Shown one piece after another: positions 1-8,348 of a stretch of DNA of 47,513 nt. The stretch spans positions 1-47,513 of the forward strand of contig JAPOVY010000156.1 of NCBI GenBank assembly GCA_026707905.1. The letters are read 5' to 3'. The position numbers and the translations under genes are program-made. The notes below the pieces were generated by a model that was given only the letters and a program-made list of their open reading frames with translations, ran no database searches and was not told the origin of the DNA. Positions within the stretch are counted from its first letter, which is position 1. Every line of letters begins with the position of its first letter. The stretch is from Gammaproteobacteria bacterium (GTDB taxonomy: Bacteria > Pseudomonadota > Gammaproteobacteria > Pseudomonadales > Azotimanducaceae).

Positions 1-25
1 GAATCTGTCTATAAGTAAATCAAAT

Positions 26-55
26 CCGGTCCTCGAACATCCGCTCGAGGACCGG
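26..55 (-). terminator. Rho-independent terminator of katG
   Basis: A perfect 11-bp stem (26-36 with 45-55) closes an 8-base loop. Read on the minus strand, just past the katG stop, the stem is followed by a T-rich run (ATTTGATTTACTT). This is the usual layout of an intrinsic terminator. The stem is seen directly; termination is inferred. Confidence 0.8.
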
Positions 56-66
56 AGTCGGATACG

Positions 67-2250
67 CTATGCTACGTCGAATCGGTCAAGATTCATGACC
101 TTCGCCCACGCCGCGACAAAGTCGTTTACGAAGTGTTCTTCGCTGTCATCGCTACCGTACACTTCTGCGATCGCGCGCAGTTGCGAGTTCGAGCCGAAAG
201 CCAAGTCAACGCGCGATGCCGTCCATTTCAGGTCACCGCTCGTACGATCGCGACCTTCAAAGGTTGATTGATCATCAGACGTCGCTTCCCACGCGGTTGC
301 CATGTCAAGAAGGTTCACGAAGAAGTCGTTTGATAACGTGTCTGAGCGACTCGTCAATACACCTTCCGAGGAGCCTTGGTAATTTGCATTCAACGCACGC
401 ATACCGCCGATAAGTGCAGTCATCTCTGGTGCTGAAAGACCGAGAATTTGCGCTTGACCAACTAGGCGATGTTCTGGTGCTGCGCCGTTCGACTGACTAG
501 CGTAGTTTCGAAATCCATCCGTCGTCGGTTCGAGTACGGCAAAGGATTCTTCATCCGTCTGTTCGGCAGTAGCATCGTTGCGTCCAGGCGTGAAGGGCAC
601 AACGACGTTGTGTCCAGCATTGCTCGCCGCTTTTTCGATTGCCGCGCAGCCACCCAAAACAATCAAGTCAGCCATCGATACACGTTTGTTGCCGCCGGCC
701 GATTCATTGAACGAGCTTTGAACTCCTTCAATGGTCGCGAGCGCACGGGCGAGATTCGCTGGTTCGTTGACTTCCCATGCGTTCTGTGGCGCAAGTCGAA
801 TGCGAGCGCCGTTTGCACCACCACGCAGGTCCGTACTTCGAAACGTGCATGCGGACGCCCAAGCGGTTTTGACCAGGTCACTGATGGACAAGCCCGAATC
901 AAGGAGTTTGCTCTTTAGCGAATCGATGTCTTGTTGATCGATAACAGCATGGTCGACCGCAGGAATCGGGTCCTGCCAGATCATGTCCTCGTCCGGAACT
1001 TCCGATCCGACGTATCGAGATCGAGGTCCCATATCACGATGCGTTAACTTGAACCACGCGCGCGCGAATGCGTCCGCTAGTTCATCAGGATTCTCGTGAA
1101 AACGTCGAGAAATGGGTTCATAGATAGGATCCATTCGCATTGCCATGTCTGCGGTGGTCATGATCGGTGCATGCCGCGTATCGGGATCGTGTGCGTCGGG
1201 AACGGTATCCGCACCTGCGCCATCCTTCGGAATCCACTGGTGTGCGCCAGCAGGACTCTTCGTTAGTTCCCACTCGTAACCGAATAAGGTGTCGAAATAG
1301 CCGTTGTCCCACTGTACTGGATTAGGAGTCCATGCGCCTTCAATACCACTGGTAATGGCGTCACTTCCGTTGCCATTCCCGTGTTCGCTTGCCCATCCGA
1401 GCCCTTGTTCAGTGATATCCGCACCTTCAGGTTCTCGTCCGACCAGCGCTTCATCGCCAGCACCGTGACACTTGCCAAAGGTATGTCCACCGGCTACGAG
1501 AGCAACCGTTTCCTCGTCGTTCATCGCCATGCGTCGGAAGGTTTCTCGGATGTCGCGACCTGACGCGACAGGATCGGGCGTAGCGTTCGGACCTTGGGGA
1601 TTGACGTAGATCAATCCCATCTGAACGGCACCAAGTGGCTTCTCGAGATCGCGGTCCCCGCTATACCGTTCGTCTCCGAGCCATTCGTTCTCCGAACCCC
1701 AATAGATGTCCTCTTCAGGATCGTAGATATCTTCACGACCGCCGCTAAAACCAAGCGTCGTTCCACCCATAGACTCAATCGCGCAATTGCCTGCGAGAAT
1801 CATCAGATCCGCCCACGAGAGCTTGCGACCGTACTTCTGCTTGACAGGCCAGAGAACTCTTCGAGCTTTGTCGATATTGGCATTGTCAGGCCAACTGTTT
1901 AACGGCGCATATCGGAGCGTACCGGTACGGGCGCCGCCACGGCCATCGCCGATTCGATACGTTCCAGCGCCGTGCCATGCCATGCGAATAAACAACGGTC
2001 CGTAATGACCGTAGTCTGCGGGCCACCACGGCATCGACGTAGTCATCACGTCGATGACATCCTGCTTTACAGTCGGTAGATCCAGCGACGCGAACTCCTT
2101 TGCGTAATCAAAGGAATCGTCCATAGGGTCGGACGCCGGCGAGTGCTGGTGAAGTAAATCTAGCCGTAACTGGTTTGGCCACCAGTCGCGGTTTGAAACG
2201 TGCTGGCGACCGGTCGATTGACCACCAAATGGGCACTCAGCTTCACTCAT
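67..2250 (-). CDS. katG: Catalase-peroxidase KatG
   Basis: Bifunctional haem catalase-peroxidase that destroys hydrogen peroxide. The 727-residue length is normal for the family. The distal haem pocket is visible as Arg89, Trp92 and His93 ([13 protein letters not shown]), the proximal haem ligand as His256 (VAGGHTFGK), and the Trp92-Tyr215-Met241 trio fits the family's covalent adduct by its spacing. The duplicated C-terminal peroxidase-like half is complete. The start at 2250 is preceded by an AAGGGG ribosome binding site. It is divergent from oxyR across a 122-bp region with a strong palindrome, so peroxide induction by OxyR is likely. A clear terminator follows the gene. No lesion or missing key residue was seen. 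Confidence 0.98.
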   Translation of the reverse strand: MSEAECPFGGQSTGRQHVSNRDWWPNQLRLDLLHQHSPASDPMDDSFDYAKEFASLDLPTVKQDVIDVMTTSMPWWPADYGHYGPLFIRMAWHGAGTYRIGDGRGGARTGTLRYAPLNSWPDNANIDKARRVLWPVKQKYGRKLSWADLMILAGNCAIESMGGTTLGFSGGREDIYDPEEDIYWGSENEWLGDERYSGDRDLEKPLGAVQMGLIYVNPQGPNATPDPVASGRDIRETFRRMAMNDEETVALVAGGHTFGKCHGAGDEALVGREPEGADITEQGLGWASEHGNGNGSDAITSGIEGAWTPNPVQWDNGYFDTLFGYEWELTKSPAGAHQWIPKDGAGADTVPDAHDPDTRHAPIMTTADMAMRMDPIYEPISRRFHENPDELADAFARAWFKLTHRDMGPRSRYVGSEVPDEDMIWQDPIPAVDHAVIDQQDIDSLKSKLLDSGLSISDLVKTAWASACTFRSTDLRGGANGARIRLAPQNAWEVNEPANLARALATIEGVQSSFNESAGGNKRVSMADLIVLGGCAAIEKAASNAGHNVVVPFTPGRNDATAEQTDEESFAVLEPTTDGFRNYASQSNGAAPEHRLVGQAQILGLSAPEMTALIGGMRALNANYQGSSEGVLTSRSDTLSNDFFVNLLDMATAWEATSDDQSTFEGRDRTSGDLKWTASRVDLAFGSNSQLRAIAEVYGSDDSEEHFVNDFVAAWAKVMNLDRFDVA

Positions 2251-2291
2251 TGATTTCCCCTTAAGCTACTGATATTTAGTTTGACATGTTA

Positions 2292-2320
2292 AGCATAGGC
2301 AAAGGGGTCGTTCTAGTAAA
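2292..2320 (-). promoter_or_regulatory. Predicted sigma-70 promoter of katG
   Basis: On the minus strand there is a -35-like TTTACT (2315-2320) and a -10-like TATGCT (2292-2297) separated by exactly 17 bases. The -35 abuts the inverted repeat at 2321-2347, the geometry expected for activation by an upstream-bound regulator. Prediction from sequence only. Confidence 0.6.
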
Positions 2321-2347
2321 ACGATTAATAATTGTCGTATTAATCGT
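2321..2347. promoter_or_regulatory. Perfect inverted repeat, probable OxyR operator
   Basis: Arms 2321-2330 (ACGATTAATA) and 2338-2347 are perfect reverse complements around a 7-base centre. The site contains the ATTAAT-type T/A-rich symmetric core expected of LysR-family operators. It sits 25 bases before oxyR and directly next to the katG -35, so it could activate katG and autoregulate oxyR. The palindrome is observed; OxyR binding is inferred. Confidence 0.7.
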
Positions 2348-2372
2348 AAAAAGCGAACAATGAGGCACGTAG

Positions 2373-3278
2373 ATGAAGCGTCTACCTACGATGAAGCAGT
2401 TGCAGTACCTAGTTGCACTCGCAGAAACGCGTCATTTCGGACGTGCAGCGGAGCGTTGCTTCATCACGCAATCAACGCTTAGCGCTGGCATTCGTGACCT
2501 GGAAACCGTCCTTGAGATTGAGGTAGCGGAACGTTCGAATCGCCAAGTCATGTTGACGCGTGTTGGTGAACGGATCGCCGAACGAGCACGCGCGCTTCTT
2601 CGCGACGCCGAGGATGTGATGGACATCGCGCGCGCGAGTCGCGCTTCGATGACTGGGGAAATGCGTTTAGGAGTGATCCCGACGATTGGTCCATTCTTTC
2701 TGCCGACTGCCATGCCTTCATTGCGGTCGCGATTCCGTAATCTGAAGCTCTACATACGGGAAGATAGAACCGCGCAGCTACTTTCGCGACTCCGCGAAGG
2801 CGAACTCGATCTCGCTGTCATCGCATTGCCGTTCGACACAGGCGATTTCACGGTCGAAGTCATCTTTGAAGACGAGTTACTTTTCGCGTGTGCGCGGGAC
2901 CATCCGCTAGCTGGAAATGAGGTCGTTGACCTTGAAACGCTAGCCATGGATCAGCTTATGTTGCTGGAAGAAGGTCATTGCCTTCGCGATCAAACACTTG
3001 AATTCTGTCAGGATCGTAATCTAAAGTCGACGAGTCCATTTGAAGCAACCAGTCTGCATACGCTTGTGCAGATGGTTGCAGCAGACATAGGAGTGGCTCT
3101 CATACCAAAACTCGCCGTCGACGCAGCGATTACGAATGGTGCGAACGTATCACTTTTACGTACGAGATTACCCGCATTTCGCAAAATCGGCGTTGCTTGG
3201 CGTTCAACGTCGTCGCGAACGGGAGATTTTCAAACGTTAACGCGGTTCTTTCGCGAAATATTCTCGTTAGCTGTATAG
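2373..3278 (+). CDS. oxyR: Hydrogen peroxide-sensing LysR regulator OxyR
   Basis: A 301-residue LysR-type regulator. The N-terminal winged helix-turn-helix covers about residues 7-65 (MKQLQYLVALAETRHFGRAA), followed by the substrate-binding-like regulatory domain. The two redox cysteines of OxyR are present at 203 and 212 in GHCLRDQTLEFC, matching the family's Cys199/Cys208 pair, so this is OxyR rather than a generic LysR protein. It is divergent from katG, its classic target, and the shared intergenic region has a perfect palindrome. A second in-frame ATG lies at residue 7, and the LysR alignment would also tolerate that start. Confidence 0.96.
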   Translation: MKRLPTMKQLQYLVALAETRHFGRAAERCFITQSTLSAGIRDLETVLEIEVAERSNRQVMLTRVGERIAERARALLRDAEDVMDIARASRASMTGEMRLGVIPTIGPFFLPTAMPSLRSRFRNLKLYIREDRTAQLLSRLREGELDLAVIALPFDTGDFTVEVIFEDELLFACARDHPLAGNEVVDLETLAMDQLMLLEEGHCLRDQTLEFCQDRNLKSTSPFEATSLHTLVQMVAADIGVALIPKLAVDAAITNGANVSLLRTRLPAFRKIGVAWRSTSSRTGDFQTLTRFFREIFSLAV

Positions 3279-3484
3279 ACGCAATGTCATCATTAATGTG
3301 TTTGAGACTAGAGAATCTTCGAGACGTGGCTGTATCACCTATGACACGGTGCCTTGAGAATTACCTCTTGTTTCGCTACGACTGACTCGACGATTGTAGA
3401 GAGTGGTACGGTTCAATTGGACTATGCGTGATTTCCCCGGTCGTTATTACCAGGGGCACGGGTGACTATTCCCATAATTGGTAT

Positions 3485-3784
3485 ATGGGAGATTTCAGCT
3501 TACAACAATTTCTGATTTCTCGTCGCGATGACATCATTGGTGCCGCGGAAGAGAGTGGTTTCTATAACGTTCGGCTTTTCGGATCCGTAGCAAGAGGCGA
3601 TTACTCGGATGACAGCGATATTGACCTCTTGGTGGACTATCACGCCTCTACGTCAATTTTTGATTTGGGTCACTTAATCGGACGATGTGAAGAGATACTA
3701 AACAGGCGTGTCGACGTAGTAACACTCGGTTGCATACCGGAAGAAGATCATGAGAGTGTATTACGCGAGTCCGTGCCATTGTGA
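3485..3784 (+). CDS. MntA-type nucleotidyltransferase antitoxin
   Basis: Minimal nucleotidyltransferase of about 99 residues. It shows the family signature GSx10DxD in GSVARGDYSDDSDIDLLVD, with the acidic residues expected to bind metal. In MntA/HepT toxin-antitoxin systems this protein neutralises the HEPN toxin by transferring AMP to it. I chose ATG 3485 because homologous proteins begin shortly before the LFGSVARG strand; a GTG at 3428 would add 19 residues without recognisable content. Its TGA stop overlaps the GTG start of the next frame (GTGA), which suggests translational coupling with the HepT-like gene. Confidence 0.8.
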   Translation: MGDFSLQQFLISRRDDIIGAAEESGFYNVRLFGSVARGDYSDDSDIDLLVDYHASTSIFDLGHLIGRCEEILNRRVDVVTLGCIPEEDHESVLRESVPL

Positions 3785-4161
3785 GTGGCAAATCAAGAAA
3801 TGTAGAACTTCTAGAACATATTTCCGAATGCATCTAAAGAATCAATGAGTACACAGAATCTTCTAAGGAAATCTTCTTCGGATCCAACTTAATACAAGAT
3901 GCCGTGATTCGGAACCTCCAAGTACTCTCCGAATCCACCATGAGGCTAACTACAGAGATTAAAGCGACGGAACCAACGATTGACTGGCGGCGGTTACGTG
4001 ACTTTCGAAATGTTCTTACGCACGGTTATCTTCTGCTTGACAAGGAACTAATTTGGATTGCGCTAGAGCTTCTTCCTCCGTTGAGGGACGCTGTCGAACG
4101 AATGCGAATACTCGCTCAACGTAGCACGACGGCTACGCCGCCAAACGACGACTCTGACTGA
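3781..4161 (+). pseudogene. HepT-like HEPN toxin gene with an in-frame stop
   Basis: In one reading frame from GTG 3781 to the stop at 4159-4161, the sequence encodes a HepT/DUF86-like HEPN protein of about 126 residues. The frame contains LIQDAVIRNLQVLSE and then RNVLTHGY, which fits the catalytic Rx4HxY RNase motif of HEPN toxins. The frame is broken once, by TAA at codon 19 (3835-3837), where homologues often have a charged residue; AAA to TAA would be enough. A shorter product could start at GTG 3904 and would keep the catalytic motif but lose the N-terminal helix. The toxin may therefore be inactive or truncated, or the stop may be a sequencing error. Confidence 0.7.
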
Positions 4162-4456
4162 CGCACTAGATTCAAGTACGGGTTTGCGGTACTTTGATAA
4201 ATAACCACGAGTGCTCCAGTAACCACTTGAGCACGACCGCTCAAACCGTAGTTCGTTTTTTGAAGGCTCGCTAGAGTTGCGAACGGCGTTGCGCAGAATC
4301 TTCAAGCTTAGTTTCGCTACTTCGAGACGGAATCACTGACGGCAAGTGAAGGCGTAACTTACTTAAATAGAAAACCTACTTAAAACAAACTCGTATGGAC
4401 TCGACTAACGTAGATGAATGGCGATTTGACAATAGTTCGAAAAATCGCGCGACGTT
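4162..4456. other. Intergenic, no gene seen
   Basis: No supported gene. The segment carries a few A+T-rich patches and lies between the toxin-antitoxin remnant and the 3' end of the ankyrin gene on the other strand. Confidence 0.5.
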
Positions 4457-5551
4457 CTAAGGCAAAGCGCTCTTGAAGATTTTCGCTTCCTTTCGCGCAA
4501 TCTCAAAGGCGGTTTTACCGTTCCGATTCGTGATACTTGGGTCGGCGCCGGCTGCTAATAAGGCTTCCGCAGCTTTTACCTTTCCTTCGTATGTAGCGCG
4601 GTGCAAAGGCGTTCGCCCTTTCTTGTCCTGTGTATTCAGGTCAGCGCCTGAATTAGCTAGCAAGGCTACGATATTGGCTTGATCCATCTCCGCCGCTAGT
4701 TGAATGGGAGCGCGATGGGATCGGTTCAAGGCGTTTGGATTAGCGTTTTGATCGAGTAGCAATTGAGTTGTGGATTCTGCTCCTGCCCGCGCAGACCAAT
4801 GCAATGCGGTCATTTCAAACTCCAAAGACTGATGAGCGACGCCACGGTCCTCCTTTAGATGCTCTTCAACACGAGCCACATCATCTAGTGCACTTGCGGT
4901 ACCGATGTCGTAATACGCACCGTCATCCATCAGCAATTTGGCTACGGTAAGGTGTTCTTCTGTAGTTCCGAGCTTCGGGGGCGACACCGCTTCCTGCAAC
5001 GATGTTTCACCGCGTTCGCCATTGCTCTTCATACGCAATTCGTGGTGTTTGCGGACACCGTATTTGATAAGTAGCGTCGCCATTTCTACCGAGCCTCGAA
5101 ATGCCGCCCAATACATCAGAGAAATGTTGTCGGGCCACCCCAAATGTGGCTTCTTAACGGACACGCACGTCGCGTCGACGACGCCCGATTCAAATAGCGC
5201 TTGCAAGGAGTCCACTGCGTCACACCATGCACCTTCATGCATCTGGTTGTAGACGTCTTGTGGCATCTGAAACGGTACTTTGTGCTCAAGTAAAAACGTG
5301 ATGGCTGGACCACATCCTTTCATGCCAACCATGGTGTTGAGTAGGCGTGGTCCGATGTTGTCTAAAACGTGTGGATGTTGGCTAACGATTTCACCCATAC
5401 GTTCTGTGTTTGGATGCCCGTGCCACCGTTCTGGCGTTTGGCCGAGAGCGGCGATGATCATCGAACTTTCGAAGTGGTTTAAGTCCAGTTTCGGTTCATC
5501 GCGAAAGAAGAAATCGGACTGGACACGATTGATTGGATCAACAACTCTCAT
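4457..5551 (-). CDS. Ankyrin-repeat protein, after holC
   Basis: A 364-residue protein with no signal peptide. The C-terminal part holds at least three clear ankyrin repeats (ALHWSARAGAESTTQLLLD, then PIQLAAEMDQANIVALLANSGAD, split here as successive helices, then TPLHRATYEGKVKAAEALLAAGAD). Earlier repeats in the middle are more degenerate (LMYWAAFRGSVEMATLLIKYG). The first 110 residues are not recognised. It starts 15 bases after the holC stop on the same strand, so the two are probably co-transcribed. Ankyrin repeats mediate protein-protein contact; no partner or pathway can be read from the sequence. Confidence 0.85.
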   Translation of the reverse strand: MRVVDPINRVQSDFFFRDEPKLDLNHFESSMIIAALGQTPERWHGHPNTERMGEIVSQHPHVLDNIGPRLLNTMVGMKGCGPAITFLLEHKVPFQMPQDVYNQMHEGAWCDAVDSLQALFESGVVDATCVSVKKPHLGWPDNISLMYWAAFRGSVEMATLLIKYGVRKHHELRMKSNGERGETSLQEAVSPPKLGTTEEHLTVAKLLMDDGAYYDIGTASALDDVARVEEHLKEDRGVAHQSLEFEMTALHWSARAGAESTTQLLLDQNANPNALNRSHRAPIQLAAEMDQANIVALLANSGADLNTQDKKGRTPLHRATYEGKVKAAEALLAAGADPSITNRNGKTAFEIARKEAKIFKSALP

Positions 5552-5566
5552 TCAGATTTACTTCCT

Positions 5567-6010
5567 TTAGCCGACCTTTACAGAATGGTTCTGAACGGTG
5601 CAGTTCAATTGTTCGTAGTGGTGCTGACGCGTACTTGCGGCATCAGCTTCGTTCGGCATTACGATTTCAAATATACGTTCGAATTTTCCTGCGATTGCGA
5701 TAGCCTGATCCGTAAGGTTGATGAGCACGTAGTGACTGTCCTCGGGTAATTGACTATGTATCCGCACAAGATTCTGATGTGATGGTTTCTCGACGCAACG
5801 TTCGTGCGGCACGAATCGATCCGGAGGGAATTCCCAAAGAAGCTCGTCAATTTTCGCAGAATCTTGCTCGTTTGCGGTAAGAATAAACACTGATTTCGCC
5901 CTTTCATATGCTTGCGAAGCCAGACGGCACGCCGTTTTGAATTTCGCATCAGCGTCAACTCTATCGAGTTGATAGAAACTAACGCTTGCGAGTGCGTTAT
6001 CGTTTTTCAA
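5567..6010 (-). CDS. holC: DNA polymerase III chi subunit HolC
   Basis: A 147-residue protein with the chi-subunit pattern: an N-terminal SFYQLDR strand, a helix ending in RAKSVFILTA, the motif LLWEFPPDRFVPHE, and a VLINL strand. Chi links the polymerase III clamp loader, with HolD (psi), to single-strand DNA-binding protein. The identification is supported by synteny: in many gammaproteobacteria holC lies next to lptF-lptG, usually with pepA between them. Here holC is divergent from lptF with only about 170 bases between and no pepA. An ankyrin gene follows closely on the same strand in place of the usual valS. Confidence 0.85.
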   Translation of the reverse strand: MKNDNALASVSFYQLDRVDADAKFKTACRLASQAYERAKSVFILTANEQDSAKIDELLWEFPPDRFVPHERCVEKPSHQNLVRIHSQLPEDSHYVLINLTDQAIAIAGKFERIFEIVMPNEADAASTRQHHYEQLNCTVQNHSVKVG

Positions 6011-6181
6011 ATCGTTGACTTAAGATGTGTACACGACATCGTCAATTTTCGCTACGGATGGTGATGGACCCGGATTGACAATTGAAGGAACTTCGCCAGG
6101 TATCGCACCATACATGTTTACCAAGCGGATAGAGTGCGTCCGAGTGGTTCTTTTCCCAGGTACGCTAACGAGCTTCTCGTC

Positions 6182-7252
6182 ATGATTGATGTAGGCATCG
6201 CGCCAAGATACTGTCTCCGTGAGCTCGTGGCTGTCTTTGCGGTCGTTTTCTTCGTCCTTATGCTGATTAGTCTTGGCAGTCGCTTTACCGGTTATCTGCA
6301 GGACGCTGCAGCAGGCGAGCTAGCACCCGAAGTCCTCTGGTTGGTGCTGGCGCTAAAGATGCCTGATTTCCTCCAGATCGTCATCCCTTTCAGCCTCTAT
6401 CTATCGATTCTTCTGACGCTAGGTCGATTGGATGCTGACAGCGAAATGCCAATCTTTCAGATCGCGAATGTAGGGCCATTTCGATTACTCGGTTGGCTTA
6501 GCTGGATCGTTATCCCAATCGTCGTCTTTATCGCGTACTTTAGTTTTATCGTGACGCCCGACGCCCGTGCTAAGTTTCTTGAAGTACTTACGTCTCAGGA
6601 AGTCGTAAGTGAATTCGACGTCATCAAAGCAGACACGTTTCGTACGTTTGATTCAGGTCAACGGATGAGCTACATGGGTCAGGTTGATCGTGAGTCGATG
6701 ACCGTAGGCGACGTGTTTTTGCAACAAAGGACGCCCACTTCTAACATAACAATACTGGCTGACCGGGGTCAGTATCACGTCGAACCTGACACGGGTGTAA
6801 GGTATCTCGAACTTTTGTCAGGTCGTCGTTACGCCCAAGACGAATCGGATCGTGGATTTAGTGTCGCGTCATTCGAAACGTTGACGCAGCGGATTGAGCT
6901 CGAGGGAGTGAACCGCTTACGAGACGATCCTTCACGAATTCCATCCTCAAGTCTCGATGCGAATGATCCGAAACAACGTCTTGAGTGGCATTGGCGTCTC
7001 GCGATGCCGATCATGACATTCATTGTCGCTTTCATTGCCGTAGGTTTAGGGCGCATCAAACCTCGCTCGGGTCGTTTTGGAAAAATCCTACCAGGCTTGC
7101 TTATTTTTGTCGCGTATTACGGATTGATCCTTGGATCAATGAATCAACTGCAGAACAGCGCGTCGTTAGCAACGATTGGATTTTGGCACGTTCATGTCTT
7201 AATGGCGCTAGTTGGAATCTACCTCATGAGGAAAAACTGGCGACCCGTATGA
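6182..7252 (+). CDS. lptF: LPS export permease LptF
   Basis: One half of the LptFG inner-membrane permease which, with the LptB ATPase, extracts lipopolysaccharide and passes it to LptC-LptA. I set the start at ATG 6182 (356 residues) because family members begin just before the RYCLRELVAVFA segment; a GTG at 6134 adds 16 residues without similarity. Expected architecture is visible: three membrane helices in the N-terminal part, a periplasmic beta-jellyroll region (about 125-250) and three helices at the C-terminus (MPIMTFIVAFIAVGLG onward). The stop overlaps the lptG start as ATGA, so the two are translationally coupled. Confidence 0.93.
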   Translation: MIDVGIAPRYCLRELVAVFAVVFFVLMLISLGSRFTGYLQDAAAGELAPEVLWLVLALKMPDFLQIVIPFSLYLSILLTLGRLDADSEMPIFQIANVGPFRLLGWLSWIVIPIVVFIAYFSFIVTPDARAKFLEVLTSQEVVSEFDVIKADTFRTFDSGQRMSYMGQVDRESMTVGDVFLQQRTPTSNITILADRGQYHVEPDTGVRYLELLSGRRYAQDESDRGFSVASFETLTQRIELEGVNRLRDDPSRIPSSSLDANDPKQRLEWHWRLAMPIMTFIVAFIAVGLGRIKPRSGRFGKILPGLLIFVAYYGLILGSMNQLQNSASLATIGFWHVHVLMALVGIYLMRKNWRPV

Positions 7253-8295
7253 ATGCACGTTTGATGGATTGGTATATCGGGAAAACTACCTTTCTTGCAA
7301 TGGTCGTTGTGACCTTGTGCGGCGGTTTGTTGATGTTCGTATTCACATTACTCGACGCACTTCCTGATGCTGAAGAGCAAGGTGGTTTCATCGCAGCACT
7401 AGGTCAGACGGTACGAACCATGCCGCGCAAGATCGAGGAACTCGCGCCGTTCGCTGTGTTCCTTGGCGTCCTTATTGGCATGGGAAACCTGTCTTCGAAT
7501 TCGGAACTAACGATTTTCCGCAGTACCGGCGTCTCCGTCGTACGCTTATTCGTGTCCGCTTGTATCCCAAGTGTCGTCATGATTGTCCTTGCTCAAACGC
7601 TCGTACCATTGATTTTCGCTGCAGACGAACGTGGTTCAGCTTCGATTGACGGGACAATCGACGCTGCGTGGATTAGAGAAGGTAAGACGTTCACTCGCAT
7701 TGGCTCGATAACAGCAAGCGACACACTCCAAAGCGTTTCGCAGTACAGACTAGACGATGTCGGCAATTTGTCGCAGGTACGTGAGGCAAAAACTGCACGA
7801 CCGAAGAATGACGAAGGGGGTTGGGAACTTAATGAAGTATCGGAGTCGTCGATCAGCGCGCAGCGAATCGACGTGACAACTCCACAGAATGCGACCTGGG
7901 ATACACCGCGTTCCGCCGATTCGTTGATGAGCGCGTTCACCACCGAGCCACGCAAAATGTCGCTATTGCAGCTATATGAGCAGATCGACGACCTGCGCAC
8001 AGCACGCGAAGACGCAAGGGAATACCAGGTCGAGTTTTGGTTGAAGCTCACTAAACCACTTAGCGTATTAGGTTTGGTGCTCATCGCTATCGGCTTCGTG
8101 GTGGGTTCGACACGAGAGATGGGGATGGGTGCGCGTCTGACGTTCGGTATTGCGGTAGGTTTCGCGTTTCATTATTTTCAGACGTTGGTGGCACCCGTGA
8201 CGGTCGTTTTCGCGCTTCCACCCGCAGTCGCGATCAGCGTTCCCATCATCATGGTTTGGGCGATTGGTTTGGTATTGCTTCAGCGCATCCGATAA
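7249..8295 (+). CDS. lptG: LPS export permease LptG
   Basis: The 348-residue partner of LptF in the LptB2FG transporter. The start at ATG 7249 overlaps the lptF stop and gives the family N-terminus (MNARLMDWYIGKTTFLAMVV). Membrane helices near both ends flank a periplasmic jellyroll domain. The segment LKLTKPLSVLGLVLIAIGFV is typical of the fifth helix region of LptG. The open frame also continues upstream of 7249, but that part is only a shadow of lptF. The operon position directly after lptF confirms the call. Confidence 0.93.
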   Translation: MNARLMDWYIGKTTFLAMVVVTLCGGLLMFVFTLLDALPDAEEQGGFIAALGQTVRTMPRKIEELAPFAVFLGVLIGMGNLSSNSELTIFRSTGVSVVRLFVSACIPSVVMIVLAQTLVPLIFAADERGSASIDGTIDAAWIREGKTFTRIGSITASDTLQSVSQYRLDDVGNLSQVREAKTARPKNDEGGWELNEVSESSISAQRIDVTTPQNATWDTPRSADSLMSAFTTEPRKMSLLQLYEQIDDLRTAREDAREYQVEFWLKLTKPLSVLGLVLIAIGFVVGSTREMGMGARLTFGIAVGFAFHYFQTLVAPVTVVFALPPAVAISVPIIMVWAIGLVLLQRIR

Positions 8296-8317
8296 CGCCA
8301 AAATCCAAACCCCTTTT

Positions 8318-8323
8318 TATAAT
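8318..8323 (+). promoter_or_regulatory. Probable -10 element before gltX
   Basis: A perfect TATAAT lies 25 bases before the gltX start, within CTTTTTATAATCGGTCGC. No good -35 is visible. The same T-rich TATAAT context recurs before the oxidase gene at 32663 and the Ubl locus at 42280. Confidence 0.5.
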
Positions 8324-8348
8324 CGGTCGCTCCCGATAGACCCGTCGT

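Noticed and set aside
469-918. 149-codon plus-strand frame inside katG
   Set aside because: It is antisense to an intact katG with all catalytic residues; no ribosome binding site or known domain.
4063-4305. 80-codon minus-strand frame overlapping hepT
   Set aside because: Lies antisense to the HEPN motif region and shows no domain or ribosome binding site.
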